The notes under the pieces: model-generated
What the model saw: the letters and a program-made list of their open reading frames with translations, nothing else
Databases searched by the model: none
Told to the model about the DNA's origin: nothing
From: Mangrovimonas futianensis
GTDB taxonomy: Bacteria; Bacteroidota; Bacteroidia; Flavobacteriales; Flavobacteriaceae
Length of the DNA: 64,000 nt
Assembly: GCF_021245805.1 (NCBI RefSeq)
Contig: NZ_JAJJNF010000001.1
Coordinates: forward strand, 62,001 to 126,000
Reading direction: 5' to 3'
Translations under genes and position numbers: made by a program
Part shown: positions 44,608 to 54,506 of the stretch, one piece after another
Layout of the letters: each line of letters begins with the position of its first letter
Numbering within the stretch: the first letter of the stretch is position 1

Positions 44608-46830
44608 ATGTCCCGAATCAGTATTTACATATATGCTTTCCTTCTGCTATTAAGCTTTAAAGCGCTTTCTCAGGATTCAGTTAAAGATGATCCTGAGACC
44701 ATTCAGAATGCGATAAATTATCATGTCAATCAAGCACAATCTGATATTGAAAACGGCAGGTATTTTGAGGCACAAAAAACACTGGACGAGGCTTTGGTGC
44801 TTGCTAATAAAATTGATAATACAAAGAGCCAAGGTATCATCTATTCCAAACTTGGAAAACTGCAATATTTAATAGACGAACCTGAAGAGGCTATTAAATA
44901 CCTTATAAAAGCCAATGAAAAGCAACGTTTCGCAAAAGATGACGCCAATCTTGCCGAAACTTATAAGACCATGGGAAATGTCTATTTCAGCATGGAACAA
45001 TATCAAGATGCACTAGATTATTATACATCCTCAAAAACTTTATTTCAACAGGAAGGACTAAATGAATATGTAGCTGAAGTAAATCTAAATGAAGGAAGAA
45101 CCTACATTAAACTGAAGGATTACAGGAGGGCTAAGATGTTATTAAGCCAAAGTACTGCAATGGCTAAACGCTATGAAAATTATAAAATATTAAGTAGCGG
45201 TAAAATACATTTAGGGTATGCTATTTTTCATTTAAAAGATGAAACAGCAGGTTTGCAAGAAGCAAATGAGGGATTAAGAATTGCCCTGGAACATCAATTT
45301 GATGATGTATTAAACCATGGATACCTGCTTTTAAGCGAATTGAATCATAATGTTGGAAATTTCAAAGAGGCCAATGATTTGCTATTAAAACACATTGCTT
45401 TATCAGACTCCATTTTAAAGGCAAAACGAAACAGCCTTTCTGAGGAAAAGAAGATGCAGTTATTAATAGAAAACCAAACCCAATACCAAAAAGAAAAACT
45501 TGCAGATCTTGAAGAAGAGCGAGATGCCAATAATCTAAACAAGCTTACCACCATTTTAAGTATCGCTTTAATTACAATCCTTTCACTTTTAACCTTATCG
45601 TTGTACAAAAACAACAACATTAGGTTAAAAACCAACAACATGTTGCACAAGAAAAATAGTGAATTGATTATAGCCAAAGAAAAGGCCGAATTAGCATCTA
45701 AAACGAAAGCCAACTTCCTTTCCACAGTAACCCACGAATTACGTACACCTCTTTATGCTGTAACCGGTTTAACCAATATGCTATTGGAAGAAGAGCCCAA
45801 ACCAGAACAGATTCAGCATTTAAAATCATTGAAATTTTCTGGTGATTACTTACTAACCTTCATCAATGACATCCTTCAAATCAACAAAATTGAAGCTAAT
45901 AAAGTTGAGTTAGAACCAGAACCATTCAATTTAAAGAAAAAAATAACCAATGTTATCGCGGCTTTGAACAACTCTGCTCTAGATAACAATACCAAGCTTC
46001 ATTTTAAATTTGAAAATGGCTTACCCGAAAATTATGTTGCTGACCAAATTAAAATTTCCCAAATTCTCATTAATCTAATCGGGAACTCCATTAAGTTCAC
46101 AAAAGATGGTGACATCTGGATTAAAGTGAGTAAAACAGAACAAAAGGGAGACATTTATAATCTGAAATTTGAAATTCAGGATAACGGAATTGGTATCAGT
46201 AAGGAAAAGCAAGACCAGTTGTTTGAAAGTTTTGCACAAGGTTCCATCCAAATTAATAGAAAATATGGAGGTACGGGATTAGGACTTTCCATTGTAAAAG
46301 GGTTAATTAAGATATTGAACGGTAAAATATACCTTGACAGTGAACTTGGGAAAGGATCTACTTTCACCTTTGAAATTCCCATGAAATATTCTGAAAAAGA
46401 AATCATTGAGGAAACTAAGAGCTACTTCAAAGATGTTCAAGATGTGGACTTAAAAGACATCAAGATTCTAGTAGTTGAAGACAACAAAATCAATCAGATG
46501 ATCACCAAAAAAATCTTGACAAAGATGAAGTTACAATGTGAAGTTGTAGACAATGGTGAGGCAGCTGTTGAAAAAGTTAAAACGAACCGTTATCATGTTA
46601 TCTTGATGGACATTCACATGCCAGGAATTAGCGGTTTAGAAGCTACTAAGCTTATTAGAGAGTTTAACAAGGACATTACTATATTTGCCTTAACAGCCGT
46701 AACCCTTGAAGATAAAATGCATGAATTTGACGAAGCAGGATTTAATGATATTATCTCCAAACCATTCAAGCAGGAAGACTTTGAGAAAAAACTATTCCAC
46801 GCTTTGATTAGTGAAGGCTCACCATCCTAA
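44608..46830 (+). CDS. TPR-containing hybrid sensor histidine kinase/response regulator
   Basis: A 740-residue membrane sensor. A signal peptide (to ALSQ) is followed by periplasmic TPR repeats (about 30-280) and a coiled coil, a transmembrane helix near 313-333 (LTTILSIALITILSLLTLSL), a HisKA domain with His 376 (VTHELRTPL), a HATPase domain (NLIGNSIKFT, DNGIGI, GGTGLGLSI) and a receiver with Asp 668 (ILMDIHMPG). It would sense an envelope signal via the TPRs and relay phosphate internally; its output partner is not in the window. The ATG at 44608 gives the signal peptide; the longer TTG start is inside the promoter box. Confidence 0.93.
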   Translation: MSRISIYIYAFLLLLSFKALSQDSVKDDPETIQNAINYHVNQAQSDIENGRYFEAQKTLDEALVLANKIDNTKSQGIIYSKLGKLQYLIDEPEEAIKYLIKANEKQRFAKDDANLAETYKTMGNVYFSMEQYQDALDYYTSSKTLFQQEGLNEYVAEVNLNEGRTYIKLKDYRRAKMLLSQSTAMAKRYENYKILSSGKIHLGYAIFHLKDETAGLQEANEGLRIALEHQFDDVLNHGYLLLSELNHNVGNFKEANDLLLKHIALSDSILKAKRNSLSEEKKMQLLIENQTQYQKEKLADLEEERDANNLNKLTTILSIALITILSLLTLSLYKNNNIRLKTNNMLHKKNSELIIAKEKAELASKTKANFLSTVTHELRTPLYAVTGLTNMLLEEEPKPEQIQHLKSLKFSGDYLLTFINDILQINKIEANKVELEPEPFNLKKKITNVIAALNNSALDNNTKLHFKFENGLPENYVADQIKISQILINLIGNSIKFTKDGDIWIKVSKTEQKGDIYNLKFEIQDNGIGISKEKQDQLFESFAQGSIQINRKYGGTGLGLSIVKGLIKILNGKIYLDSELGKGSTFTFEIPMKYSEKEIIEETKSYFKDVQDVDLKDIKILVVEDNKINQMITKKILTKMKLQCEVVDNGEAAVEKVKTNRYHVILMDIHMPGISGLEATKLIREFNKDITIFALTAVTLEDKMHEFDEAGFNDIISKPFKQEDFEKKLFHALISEGSPS

Positions 46831-47834
46831 AAGGAATTGACAAAATCCAGTACTTTTTGATTAAACTCTTTGGGTTTGTCCAATACTATTTCAATGGGCA
46901 AGTGGAACAATTTATCCTTTAATTGAGAGTAGTCTTTCAATCTCATATAATCCTTTTCGGTAGTAACAACAGTTTTACTTTTTGCAATCATTTCAATTTC
47001 CTGATCTGAAAAATGGTGGTGATCTGGAAAATTTGAATGTTTAAACTTCAGGTTTTCTAGATTTAAAAATTCCAACAAAGGCTTTGGATTGGCTATTCCA
47101 GTCACCAAGGTAAAATCTTCTAATTCTTTAAGCTGAAGAGAACGATTTTCTGAAACAACAGCATCACTATATTTGATGTGACTAAAAAATACCTGCTGAT
47201 GAGGCAAAGGTTTCAACCTTTTGGCAATTTGTGTCTTTTCAAGCTCATTCAAACTGCTTGGGCACTTTGTGACCACAATAACATCTGCCCTTTTAGCTCC
47301 TGTTTTAGGCTCCCTTAAATCCCCTGCAGGGAGCATGCAATCATCTGTATATATATTATCATAAGCCGTAAGCAATATATAAAAACCAGCCTGCACCTTT
47401 CTATGCTGAAAAGAATCATCCAATAAAACGACCTCCAAACTGGGGTTCCATGATTTTAAATGCTCTATCCCCCTTTGCCTGTTTTCATCCACAGCAACCT
47501 GTATTTGATCCTTGAATTTTGAAAAAAACTGAAACGGCTCATCACCAATAGATACCGCCGAGTCTGATGCATCAGCTAATTTGAACCCGGTGGTTTTTCT
47601 TTTATATCCACGACTTAAAGTAGCCGTTTGAAAATCTTTAGACAGTAATCTAATTAAATACTCAATCATCGGACTCTTTCCAGTACCTCCCACGCTCAAA
47701 TTCCCAACTCCAATAACTGGAAAACCATATGATTTACTTTTCAACCACCCATAATCAAAGGCTTTGTTACGCCAATAAGTAACCACATAATAAATGGGGT
47801 TCAATGGATAAAGCAACTTCCTGAAAAATTTCAT
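46827..47834 (-). CDS. lpxK: Tetraacyldisaccharide 4'-kinase
   Basis: A 335-residue kinase of lipid A synthesis, phosphorylating the 4' position of the tetraacyldisaccharide precursor. It has an N-terminal membrane-associated helix, the P-loop VGGTGKSP and a family DDSFQHRKV motif. The length is typical. It is convergent with the hybrid kinase gene, sharing four bases at the stops, and divergent from the Nif3-like gene. Confidence 0.96.
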   Translation of the reverse strand: MKFFRKLLYPLNPIYYVVTYWRNKAFDYGWLKSKSYGFPVIGVGNLSVGGTGKSPMIEYLIRLLSKDFQTATLSRGYKRKTTGFKLADASDSAVSIGDEPFQFFSKFKDQIQVAVDENRQRGIEHLKSWNPSLEVVLLDDSFQHRKVQAGFYILLTAYDNIYTDDCMLPAGDLREPKTGAKRADVIVVTKCPSSLNELEKTQIAKRLKPLPHQQVFFSHIKYSDAVVSENRSLQLKELEDFTLVTGIANPKPLLEFLNLENLKFKHSNFPDHHHFSDQEIEMIAKSKTVVTTEKDYMRLKDYSQLKDKLFHLPIEIVLDKPKEFNQKVLDFVNSF

Positions 47835-47915
47835 GAAACTAAAGTATTATTTTTTATTCACCTGAAATGAACCAATTCGTAAAAAATCCACCCACAAGCA
47901 CTTGAAAAAATTTTG

Positions 47916-47923
47916 TAGGTTTG
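47916..47923 (+). promoter_or_regulatory. Candidate -7 box of the Nif3-like gene
   Basis: TAGGTTTG, exact consensus, 19 bases before the ATG at 47943. Confidence 0.45.
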
Positions 47924-47942
47924 ATGAAAATAGGCTCAAAAC

Positions 47943-49040
47943 ATGATGACCATACAAGATGTAATAAATCACCTAGAGATATTTGCCCCCCTCCATTATG
48001 CAGAGGATTTTGATAACACAGGCTTACTAGTGGGTGATGCAAACACCCCTTTGAAAGGTATCTTAGTTACCTTAGACACTTTAGAACAAGTGGTTGACGA
48101 AGCTATTGAAAAGCAATGTAATTTAATCGTTAGCTTCCACCCTATTATTTTTAAAGGTTTAAAAAAAATTACAGGAAAATCCTATGTGGAACGAACTGTT
48201 TTAAAAGCCATTAAACATGATATTGCTATATATGCGATTCATACGGCTTTAGACAACTCTTTCCAAGGAGTGAACGCTATGATTTGCGACCAACTTGGTT
48301 TAAAAAACAACCAAATTTTAATTCCTCAATCTGGCACAATTAAAAAGTTAACAACCTTTGTTCCCAAAAATGAAGCAGAAACGCTTCGTCAGGCTTTATT
48401 CGCTGTGGGTGCAGGAGGCATTGGTAATTATGACTGCTGTAGTTTTAATGTTGAAGGAACTGGCACTTTCCAGGGGAACGATCAATCCAACCCAACCAAA
48501 GGAAGTCGGGGTTCCATTCATTATGAGGAAGAAACACAAATTTCAGTTACATATGCAAAACATCTTGAAGGAATCATTTTAAAGACATTGTTTGAAACCC
48601 ATTCCTATGAAGAAGTAGCCTATGAGATTGTCACACTAGAAAACAAGAACCAACATATAGGTATGGGAATGGCAGGAGAACTGGAGACTGCAATGGATGA
48701 GGAATCCTTTTTAGCCTTTTTAAAAAAGCAAATGAAAACTTCATGCATCCGACACACAACCCTTCTCAACAAACCAATTAAGAAAGTAGCTGTTTTAGGA
48801 GGATCTGGAGCATTTGCTATTGGAGCTGCTAAGGCTGCAAAAGCAGACGCTTTTGTAACTTCAGATTTGAAATATCACGACTTCTTTTCCGCTGAAAATC
48901 AAATTATTTTATGCGATATCGGCCACTTTGAAAGTGAACAATACACAAAAAATCTTTTAGCCTCTTATCTTACAAAAAAAATTACTAATTTTGCAGTCGT
49001 TTTATCAACGACCCAAACCAATCCAGTAAAGTATTTTTAA
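47943..49040 (+). CDS. Nif3-like dinuclear metal center protein (YqfO type)
   Basis: A 365-residue member of the Nif3/YbgI family. The N- and C-terminal halves carry metal-binding His and acidic residues (SFHPIIFKGLKKITGK, AIHTALDNSFQGVN, TSDLKYHDFF, DIGHFESE), and a middle insertion of about 100 residues is the YqfO/CutA1-like domain. The enzymatic activity is unknown, though GTP cyclohydrolase I type 2 has been reported for one relative. The next gene starts three bases later, and this pair is conserved in related genomes. Confidence 0.92.
   Translation: MMTIQDVINHLEIFAPLHYAEDFDNTGLLVGDANTPLKGILVTLDTLEQVVDEAIEKQCNLIVSFHPIIFKGLKKITGKSYVERTVLKAIKHDIAIYAIHTALDNSFQGVNAMICDQLGLKNNQILIPQSGTIKKLTTFVPKNEAETLRQALFAVGAGGIGNYDCCSFNVEGTGTFQGNDQSNPTKGSRGSIHYEEETQISVTYAKHLEGIILKTLFETHSYEEVAYEIVTLENKNQHIGMGMAGELETAMDEESFLAFLKKQMKTSCIRHTTLLNKPIKKVAVLGGSGAFAIGAAKAAKADAFVTSDLKYHDFFSAENQIILCDIGHFESEQYTKNLLASYLTKKITNFAVVLSTTQTNPVKYF
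48986..48993 (+). promoter_or_regulatory. Possible internal -7 box before the coiled-coil gene
   Basis: TAATTTTG inside the 3' end of the Nif3-like gene, 50 bases before the next ATG. It may be chance, as the two genes are only three bases apart. Confidence 0.3.
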
Positions 49041-49043
49041 TAT

Positions 49044-49826
49044 ATGGCAAAAAAGAAAGAAACAACTGTAGAAGAGCGCTTAAGAGCCTTATACGATTTA
49101 CAACTCATCGACTCACGTATTGATGAAATTAGAAATGTTCGTGGAGAGCTTCCTTTAGAAGTTCGTGACTTAGAAGATGAAGTTGCTGGTTTGAATACTA
49201 GATTAGAAAGACTTGAGTCTAGTTTAGAATCGATTGATCACCAAATTACTGACAAGAAAAATTTAATTGAAGAATCAAAAGCTTTGATTAAAAAATACAG
49301 TGAGCAACAAAAAAATGTTAGAAATAACAGAGAATATAATTCCTTAACCAAAGAAGTTGAGTTCCAAGAACTGGAAATTCAATTAGCTGAAAAGCACATC
49401 AAGGAATTCAAAGCTCAAATTGAGCAAAAGAAAGAAGTTATTTCTGAAACTAAAGACCGTCTTAAAGAGCGCCAAAAACACTTGAAGCACAAAAAGGGTG
49501 AATTGGATGCTATTTTAGCTGAAACTGAGAAAGAAGAAAAGGCCTTGATTGAAAAGTCTGACGACTACAAATCAAACATTGAAGAAAGATTGGTTAAAGC
49601 TTACACTAGAATCAGAGAAAATGTTAAAAATGGTTTAGCTGTTGTACCTGTTGAAAGAGGTGCTTCAGGAGGATCTTTCTTTACCATTCCACCACAAATC
49701 CAAATGGAAATTGCTTCACGTAAAAAAATCATTACAGATGAGCACAGTGGTAGAATTTTGGTTGACCCAGCATTAGCTGATGAACAAAAAGAGAAAATGG
49801 AAAAATTATTTGCGAGCTTAGCTTAA
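49044..49826 (+). CDS. Coiled-coil protein of the C4-zinc-ribbon (DUF164) family, cysteines lost
   Basis: A 260-residue protein: a long helical coiled coil (about 20-190) followed by a C-terminal domain matching the zinc-ribbon family (RGASGGSFFTIPPQIQMEI, then KKIITDEHSGRILVDP). In relatives the ribbon uses four Cys; here Ser 208, Ser 211, Asp 232 and Ser 235 stand in their places, so zinc binding is unlikely. Bacterial relatives bind nucleic acid or act in chromosome-related tasks, but the function is unproved. It follows the Nif3-like gene by three bases. Confidence 0.92.
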   Translation: MAKKKETTVEERLRALYDLQLIDSRIDEIRNVRGELPLEVRDLEDEVAGLNTRLERLESSLESIDHQITDKKNLIEESKALIKKYSEQQKNVRNNREYNSLTKEVEFQELEIQLAEKHIKEFKAQIEQKKEVISETKDRLKERQKHLKHKKGELDAILAETEKEEKALIEKSDDYKSNIEERLVKAYTRIRENVKNGLAVVPVERGASGGSFFTIPPQIQMEIASRKKIITDEHSGRILVDPALADEQKEKMEKLFASLA

Positions 49827-49851
49827 TATAATTTACAACATACTTTAGAAG

Positions 49852-49877
49852 GCCTTTACATTTGTAAAGGCTTTTTT
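49852..49877 (+). terminator. Intrinsic terminator after the coiled-coil gene
   Basis: GCCTTTAC and GTAAAGGC form an 8-bp perfect stem (49852-49859 / 49864-49871) with an ATTT loop, followed by TTTTTT. It ends the Nif3-coiled-coil operon. Confidence 0.9.
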
Positions 49878-49954
49878 ATTTAATAAAACTTTCACTATTT
49901 AGAATTAAGGATATGCATTTTCTTACGACTACTACAATTAATAAAATCAATCTC

Positions 49955-50611
49955 ATGAAACATATTGCAGCCCTTTTTATGACAATTTTCCTATTTAATT
50001 GTGAAAACAAAGCTCAATCCAACTCAAAAAAACAAGCATTACTAGAAGTCACACCTATGGAGGTTCCAATTCAAAATGGCAAAGCTAAAGCCTATTTCGC
50101 TAGTGGATGTTTTTGGTGCGCCGAGGCTATTTATGAAAGCATAAAAGGTGTTGATGAAGCCATTTCAGGTTATTCTGGCGGATTCACAGACAATCCTAGC
50201 TACAAATCCACAAGCACCGGGGCAACAGGACATGCTGAGGCCATCGAAGTCATTTATGATCCAGAAGTTATCAGCTTTGAAGAGTTAGTAGAAGTGTATT
50301 TTAGTTCGCAAGATCCGACCCAAGTCAACGGTCAAGGTCCTGATAAAGGGTCGCAATACAGATCCATTATATTTTATCAAAATGACGAGCAAAAACAAAT
50401 CGCAGAAAAGAAAAAAGCAGAATGGGGCAAAAAATTAAATTCCAATATAGCTGCTGAAATTGTACCCTTCCAAAAGTTTTATGTAGCCGAAGATTATCAT
50501 CAAGACTTTGAAAGACTAAACCCCACAAACCCCTACATCAGAAATGTCTCAAACAAAAGACTGCAGCAATTAAGACAATCGTGCCCCCTTTTATTGAAAA
50601 AGGAACATTAA
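49955..50611 (+). CDS. msrA: Peptide methionine sulfoxide reductase A, lipoprotein
   Basis: A 218-residue MsrA with the active-site GCFWCAE (catalytic Cys 52, second Cys 55). It has the SGGFTDNPSYKSTSTGATGH and GQYRS-like region (KGSQYRSIIF). A lipobox (FLFNC) near residue 15 suggests it is anchored in the envelope, where it would repair oxidised methionine in exported proteins. The ATG at 49955 is used because it begins a signal peptide; an upstream ATG at 49913 gives a poor one. Terminators flank the gene. Confidence 0.93.
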   Translation: MKHIAALFMTIFLFNCENKAQSNSKKQALLEVTPMEVPIQNGKAKAYFASGCFWCAEAIYESIKGVDEAISGYSGGFTDNPSYKSTSTGATGHAEAIEVIYDPEVISFEELVEVYFSSQDPTQVNGQGPDKGSQYRSIIFYQNDEQKQIAEKKKAEWGKKLNSNIAAEIVPFQKFYVAEDYHQDFERLNPTNPYIRNVSNKRLQQLRQSCPLLLKKEH

Positions 50612-50615
50612 AAAA

Positions 50616-50638
50616 GGTGCCAGATATTTTCTGGCACC
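50616..50638. terminator. Terminator between msrA and the large T9SS protein gene
   Basis: Stem GGTGCCAG / CTGGCACC with a seven-base loop. On the minus strand it is followed by TTTTTT, so it mainly serves the large minus-strand gene; it lies four bases after the msrA stop and can serve both. Confidence 0.8.
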
Positions 50639-50677
50639 CTAAAGACTAATTCAAAAAACTACTAATCAAAAATATCA

Positions 50678-53600
50678 CTACATTTTGTTCTGGACGAGCT
50701 TCCCTGTAAAGCGTTCTCCATTAATGGATAAAATGTAAATCAATGTATTTGAATTTAATGAAGGTAAATTGACCTGATAATGATTACTACCCTCTTTTAT
50801 TTCACCTGAAAATACGGTCATTACGCGTTGGCCTAACAAATTCATCAATACCAATTCCCCTTCACTTTTACCCGGAACATCTACTTTAAAATTAACCTCA
50901 TTGTTGAAGGGGTTTGGATAGGCTTTTATAGCTGGCTTTCCAACAACCTCTTTAATTTCTTCAATTTTGGGTATTTCAGCCAGTTTAACTGCTTCCTCTT
51001 CCGGTTCCTCACAAGTAGCAGCATCTGAAATACATGTTGTATCATCTGTTCGTCTTGCTTTAATACTAAAACCATCACCGGCATTAATATTAAAATAAAC
51101 TGACGATTGCCAGACACCACCAAATTCCAATTCATTTATGTATTGATATTCACTACCAACTGGACTTACAACCTGCAAGGTCATTTGAGCAGAGGAACAC
51201 GTCGCTGGATCCGAGACTTGGACTACAGGCGTTGATGGAACATTAGGTGCTGCATAGATAATTTTACTCATTCCATTGGAAATACAACCATTAATTGTCA
51301 TCGCTCTGATGACATACGAACCTGGTGCTAATCCAGAAAAAACACCAGTATTATTGGTAAAATCCTCGGGATTTTCACTATCGATACTAAAGGTTAATCC
51401 AGTAATAGTTGAAGTAACCGCTATGGTACCTGTGGTTAAACCACAAGTTGGTTGAGTAACGTTTCCTGTTAAATCACCGGGATTTGGATTGACAGTCAAA
51501 ATGACATCATTCGTTGCAGAGGAACAAACTGGGTCAAATCCACTTGTACAAGTTAATCTTAAAGTCACTGTACCAACCCCCGATACACTAACTGTTCCTG
51601 TTGCAGAATTAGGACTATTGAAAGATGCCGAAGCTGTTCCCGTTGAAGAAACTTGGGACCATTGAGGAGTTCCGTTTAAAACAGCACCGTTCAAATTAAA
51701 TACAGTTGGACCACCGGGTTTAGACTGACACAAGGCTTGAGGAGAACCTGCATTGGATGTTGGATTAGGATTAACAATTAAAACAACCGTACTGTTAATC
51801 ACTCCACAGGATGGACTTTGGTCACTTGTTGCCGTTAATTTTAAAGTTACTGTGCCTATTCCAGAAATTGACACGTTAGACGTTAAAGAAGTATCGTCCG
51901 TAAAACTGACCACATCTGCAGTTCCCGTTGAACCCTCCTTAGTCCATTTAAAAGTAGCATTTGTTCCTGTACCTGCTAAAGTGAAATCTGTTGGACCTGT
52001 TGGCAGGGTTTGACACAAAGCTTGATTACTTCCTGCATTTACCGTTGGATTAGGATTAACGGTCAATACAACCGTACTGTTAATACTTCCACATGATGGA
52101 TTTTGGTCACTTGTTGCCGTTAATTTCAAAGTAACAGTTCCTGTACCAGAAATAGACACATTAGACGTTAAAGAAGTATCGTCGGTAAAACTTACCACAT
52201 CTGCTGTTCCCGTAGATCCCTCTTTGGTCCACTTAAAGGTGGCATTTGCTCCTGTACCAGCTAAGGTAAAATCGGTTGGGCCCGACGGCTGGGTTTGGCA
52301 TAACGTTTGAGCACTTCCCGCATTTACCGTTGGATTAGAATTAACTGTCAATACGACTGTACTATTGATTGTACCACAAGAAGGGGTTTGATCACTAGTA
52401 CCCGTTAATTTTAATGTTACCGTACCTATCCCGGAAATAGAAACATTAGAAGTCAATGAGGTATCGTCAGAAAAGCTGACCACATCTGCTGTTCCCGTAG
52501 ATCCTTCTTTGGTCCACTTAAAGGTGGCGTTTGTTCCTGTACCAGCTAAGGTAAAATCGGTTGGTCCTGTTGGTAAAGTTTGACATAACGCCTGATTATT
52601 TCCAGCATTAACGGTAGGGTTTGGATTTACATTAAGAACTACTTGATCTGAAGGCGTACCGCAAGATGGGGTATATCCACTTGTTGTTGTCAATTGCAGT
52701 GTAACTGAACCTATACCAGAAACTGAAACATTGGTCGTAAGAGACGTATCATCATCAAAACCAGAAACATCAGCAGTTCCTGTTGCTCCTACTTTGGTCC
52801 ATTTAAAGCTTCCGTTAGACCCAGATCCAGCCAAGGTAAAGCTTGTTGGTCCCGATTCACCAGACTGACACAATGTTTGATCTATACCAGCATTAGCTGT
52901 AGGCAACGGATTTATGACAACAGTATCCATTGCGGGATTTAAACAAACATTACCTGTGGGCGTATAAGTAATCGTATAACTCCCAGCAGAACTAGCTGCC
53001 AAATCTATAATACCATCATTGGACAATTGACTATTCCCAGCAATTGGGTTACTCCATACCAAACCAGCCGGTGACGCACTAAATGTTCCATTGGGAACAA
53101 CAGGCGCATTTGGTGAAGCAGTTCCTGACTTACAATAGGCCGCATCATAATCCAGTTGAGCATTTCCAAATTGAAAATCGACAGGGATCGGATCAACAAA
53201 ATCCTTTAATGCAGCATTATAGGAGTCAGAAGCTTTAGTCTTAACAAACACCGTTTTTATATTTGCCGATAGACAATTTGCATTAAAAATAGCATCAATA
53301 TTAATAGCCGCTTCCACAAAAGCATAGGCAATATAATTATTGGACCCAAAGGCTTCATAAGGAACCGAAACTCCTCCTGATTCATTAGTTGCGCCATAGG
53401 CACTGGGTTGCATTGCAACCACTGGAATTTCCTTTTCCACAAACTGGTAGGAAGAACCCGAAGCCTCCCAAACATAAAAATGCACATTGGCATTGCCCCC
53501 ACCATTACTGTACTCCATAGATAAAACAAAGTCTCCAATTGTTCTACCGTTGGTTGATGCCAAGGAAGATGTTCCATCCGCACCCACGGAGGTAAATGTT

Positions 53601-54157
53601 CCTCCTTCATTTTTGGTAAACACCCCTTGAGAAAATTCAAAATCTATATAACTAGTTCCGTTTGTCACCAATCGATCACCGGCTAGCATAAGCCATTTTT
53701 CTGTTCCGCTTGTAGATTGGTGAAGAATAACGGTATTAATATCACATTTACTGGTCGCTTTACTATTGGTCCAACTCCAAGTATTGGGATTGTCTCCAAA
53801 TGAACTACCACCTGTAAAACTATTATCAGAAGTTGTATTATAAAGATCACGTGAAAACTTCGTGTTATTGGCATTAATTGGAACGTATTCTGACCCATTA
53901 TATTGAAGAACAAATCCACCAATAGTGGACGCATCACCGTCATCAATCCAATCTCCTTCAGAATCAGAAAGCAAGTTTCCGTCTATATCAAAACCACCAA
54001 TAGGCGGATTCACAGGAGCGACTTGTCCAAAAGACATTATCGAAACTAAAAAAAGAAGTAAAAAAATTACATAGAAAGATATTGGCATCCTTTTGGATTC
54101 CACTAAGGGATTTAATTTTTGGGGAGCATTTTTGCTTGAATAGTCGTGTTTTTTCAT
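50678..54157 (-). CDS. Large T9SS-secreted surface protein with tandem PKD/Ig-like repeats
   Basis: An 1159-residue exported protein. The signal sequence is long (hydrophobic core about 27-42, ending MSFGQ); a start at residue 24 is equally possible. A large N-terminal region (about 45-410) has an unknown beta-rich adhesin-like domain. Five tandem repeats of about 95 residues follow (start PTxNAGxxQxLCQ, then FKWTKEGSTGTAD and VTLKLTxTSD), then two more Ig-like regions and a type A T9SS C-terminal domain (KAYPNPFNNEVNF, GQRVMTVFSG). It is likely displayed at or released from the cell surface. No catalytic motif was seen. Confidence 0.85.
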   Translation of the reverse strand: MKKHDYSSKNAPQKLNPLVESKRMPISFYVIFLLLFLVSIMSFGQVAPVNPPIGGFDIDGNLLSDSEGDWIDDGDASTIGGFVLQYNGSEYVPINANNTKFSRDLYNTTSDNSFTGGSSFGDNPNTWSWTNSKATSKCDINTVILHQSTSGTEKWLMLAGDRLVTNGTSYIDFEFSQGVFTKNEGGTFTSVGADGTSSLASTNGRTIGDFVLSMEYSNGGGNANVHFYVWEASGSSYQFVEKEIPVVAMQPSAYGATNESGGVSVPYEAFGSNNYIAYAFVEAAINIDAIFNANCLSANIKTVFVKTKASDSYNAALKDFVDPIPVDFQFGNAQLDYDAAYCKSGTASPNAPVVPNGTFSASPAGLVWSNPIAGNSQLSNDGIIDLAASSAGSYTITYTPTGNVCLNPAMDTVVINPLPTANAGIDQTLCQSGESGPTSFTLAGSGSNGSFKWTKVGATGTADVSGFDDDTSLTTNVSVSGIGSVTLQLTTTSGYTPSCGTPSDQVVLNVNPNPTVNAGNNQALCQTLPTGPTDFTLAGTGTNATFKWTKEGSTGTADVVSFSDDTSLTSNVSISGIGTVTLKLTGTSDQTPSCGTINSTVVLTVNSNPTVNAGSAQTLCQTQPSGPTDFTLAGTGANATFKWTKEGSTGTADVVSFTDDTSLTSNVSISGTGTVTLKLTATSDQNPSCGSINSTVVLTVNPNPTVNAGSNQALCQTLPTGPTDFTLAGTGTNATFKWTKEGSTGTADVVSFTDDTSLTSNVSISGIGTVTLKLTATSDQSPSCGVINSTVVLIVNPNPTSNAGSPQALCQSKPGGPTVFNLNGAVLNGTPQWSQVSSTGTASASFNSPNSATGTVSVSGVGTVTLRLTCTSGFDPVCSSATNDVILTVNPNPGDLTGNVTQPTCGLTTGTIAVTSTITGLTFSIDSENPEDFTNNTGVFSGLAPGSYVIRAMTINGCISNGMSKIIYAAPNVPSTPVVQVSDPATCSSAQMTLQVVSPVGSEYQYINELEFGGVWQSSVYFNINAGDGFSIKARRTDDTTCISDAATCEEPEEEAVKLAEIPKIEEIKEVVGKPAIKAYPNPFNNEVNFKVDVPGKSEGELVLMNLLGQRVMTVFSGEIKEGSNHYQVNLPSLNSNTLIYILSINGERFTGKLVQNKM
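51482..52903 (-). repeat. Five tandem ~285-bp coding repeats
   Basis: Within the T9SS protein gene. Units begin near 52903, 52618, 52333, 52048 and 51763 with a 285-base period (282 for the last). The middle three units are nearly identical at protein level; the outer two diverge more. This pattern suggests recent duplication or gene conversion of the central units. Confidence 0.9.
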
Positions 54158-54506
54158 TGGAAAAAAGATTTAATTGATTAATAGCATGAGGCCAAGTCAA
54201 TTAGACCGGGGAATAAAACACCACTTTTAAGTAAGACAATCCTTGGAAGTCTAGTTAGTACCCACAACAATGAAAAGACATGATAATTTTGAGAGGTTTA
54301 ATAGAAGTGTATTAAACCATGGAGGTTTGCGGCTTGAACCACTATCAATTAATTGGAGAGAAAAATATTATAATTTGATTAACAGCTAATTAAAGATAAT
54401 CAAACCTTATTACACCATCGAAAAAAGACGTCAGAATGCTATTTTAAAGCTTAAACTACTCGTAAATAAGGAAATAGGACTACAAATGCATTTAAAAAAG
54501 TAATTC
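54158..54506. other. Intergenic region with no recognised gene
   Basis: 349 bases between the T9SS gene start and the stop of the minus-strand methyltransferase. No convincing ORF or exact TAnnTTTG box for the T9SS gene was seen. Near its right end GAAATAGGA (54471-54479) and TCCTATTTC (54505-54513) form an inverted repeat with a 25-base spacer that overlaps the methyltransferase stop; a weak terminator at best. Confidence 0.5.

Noticed and set aside
45345..45725. A 126-residue minus-strand frame inside the hybrid kinase gene
   Set aside because: Antisense shadow; the plus-strand protein has clear HisKA and TPR regions here.
51482..52903. Regularly spaced repeats considered as a CRISPR array
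   Set aside because: The units are 285 bases, in frame and protein-coding without spacers; they are protein domain repeats.
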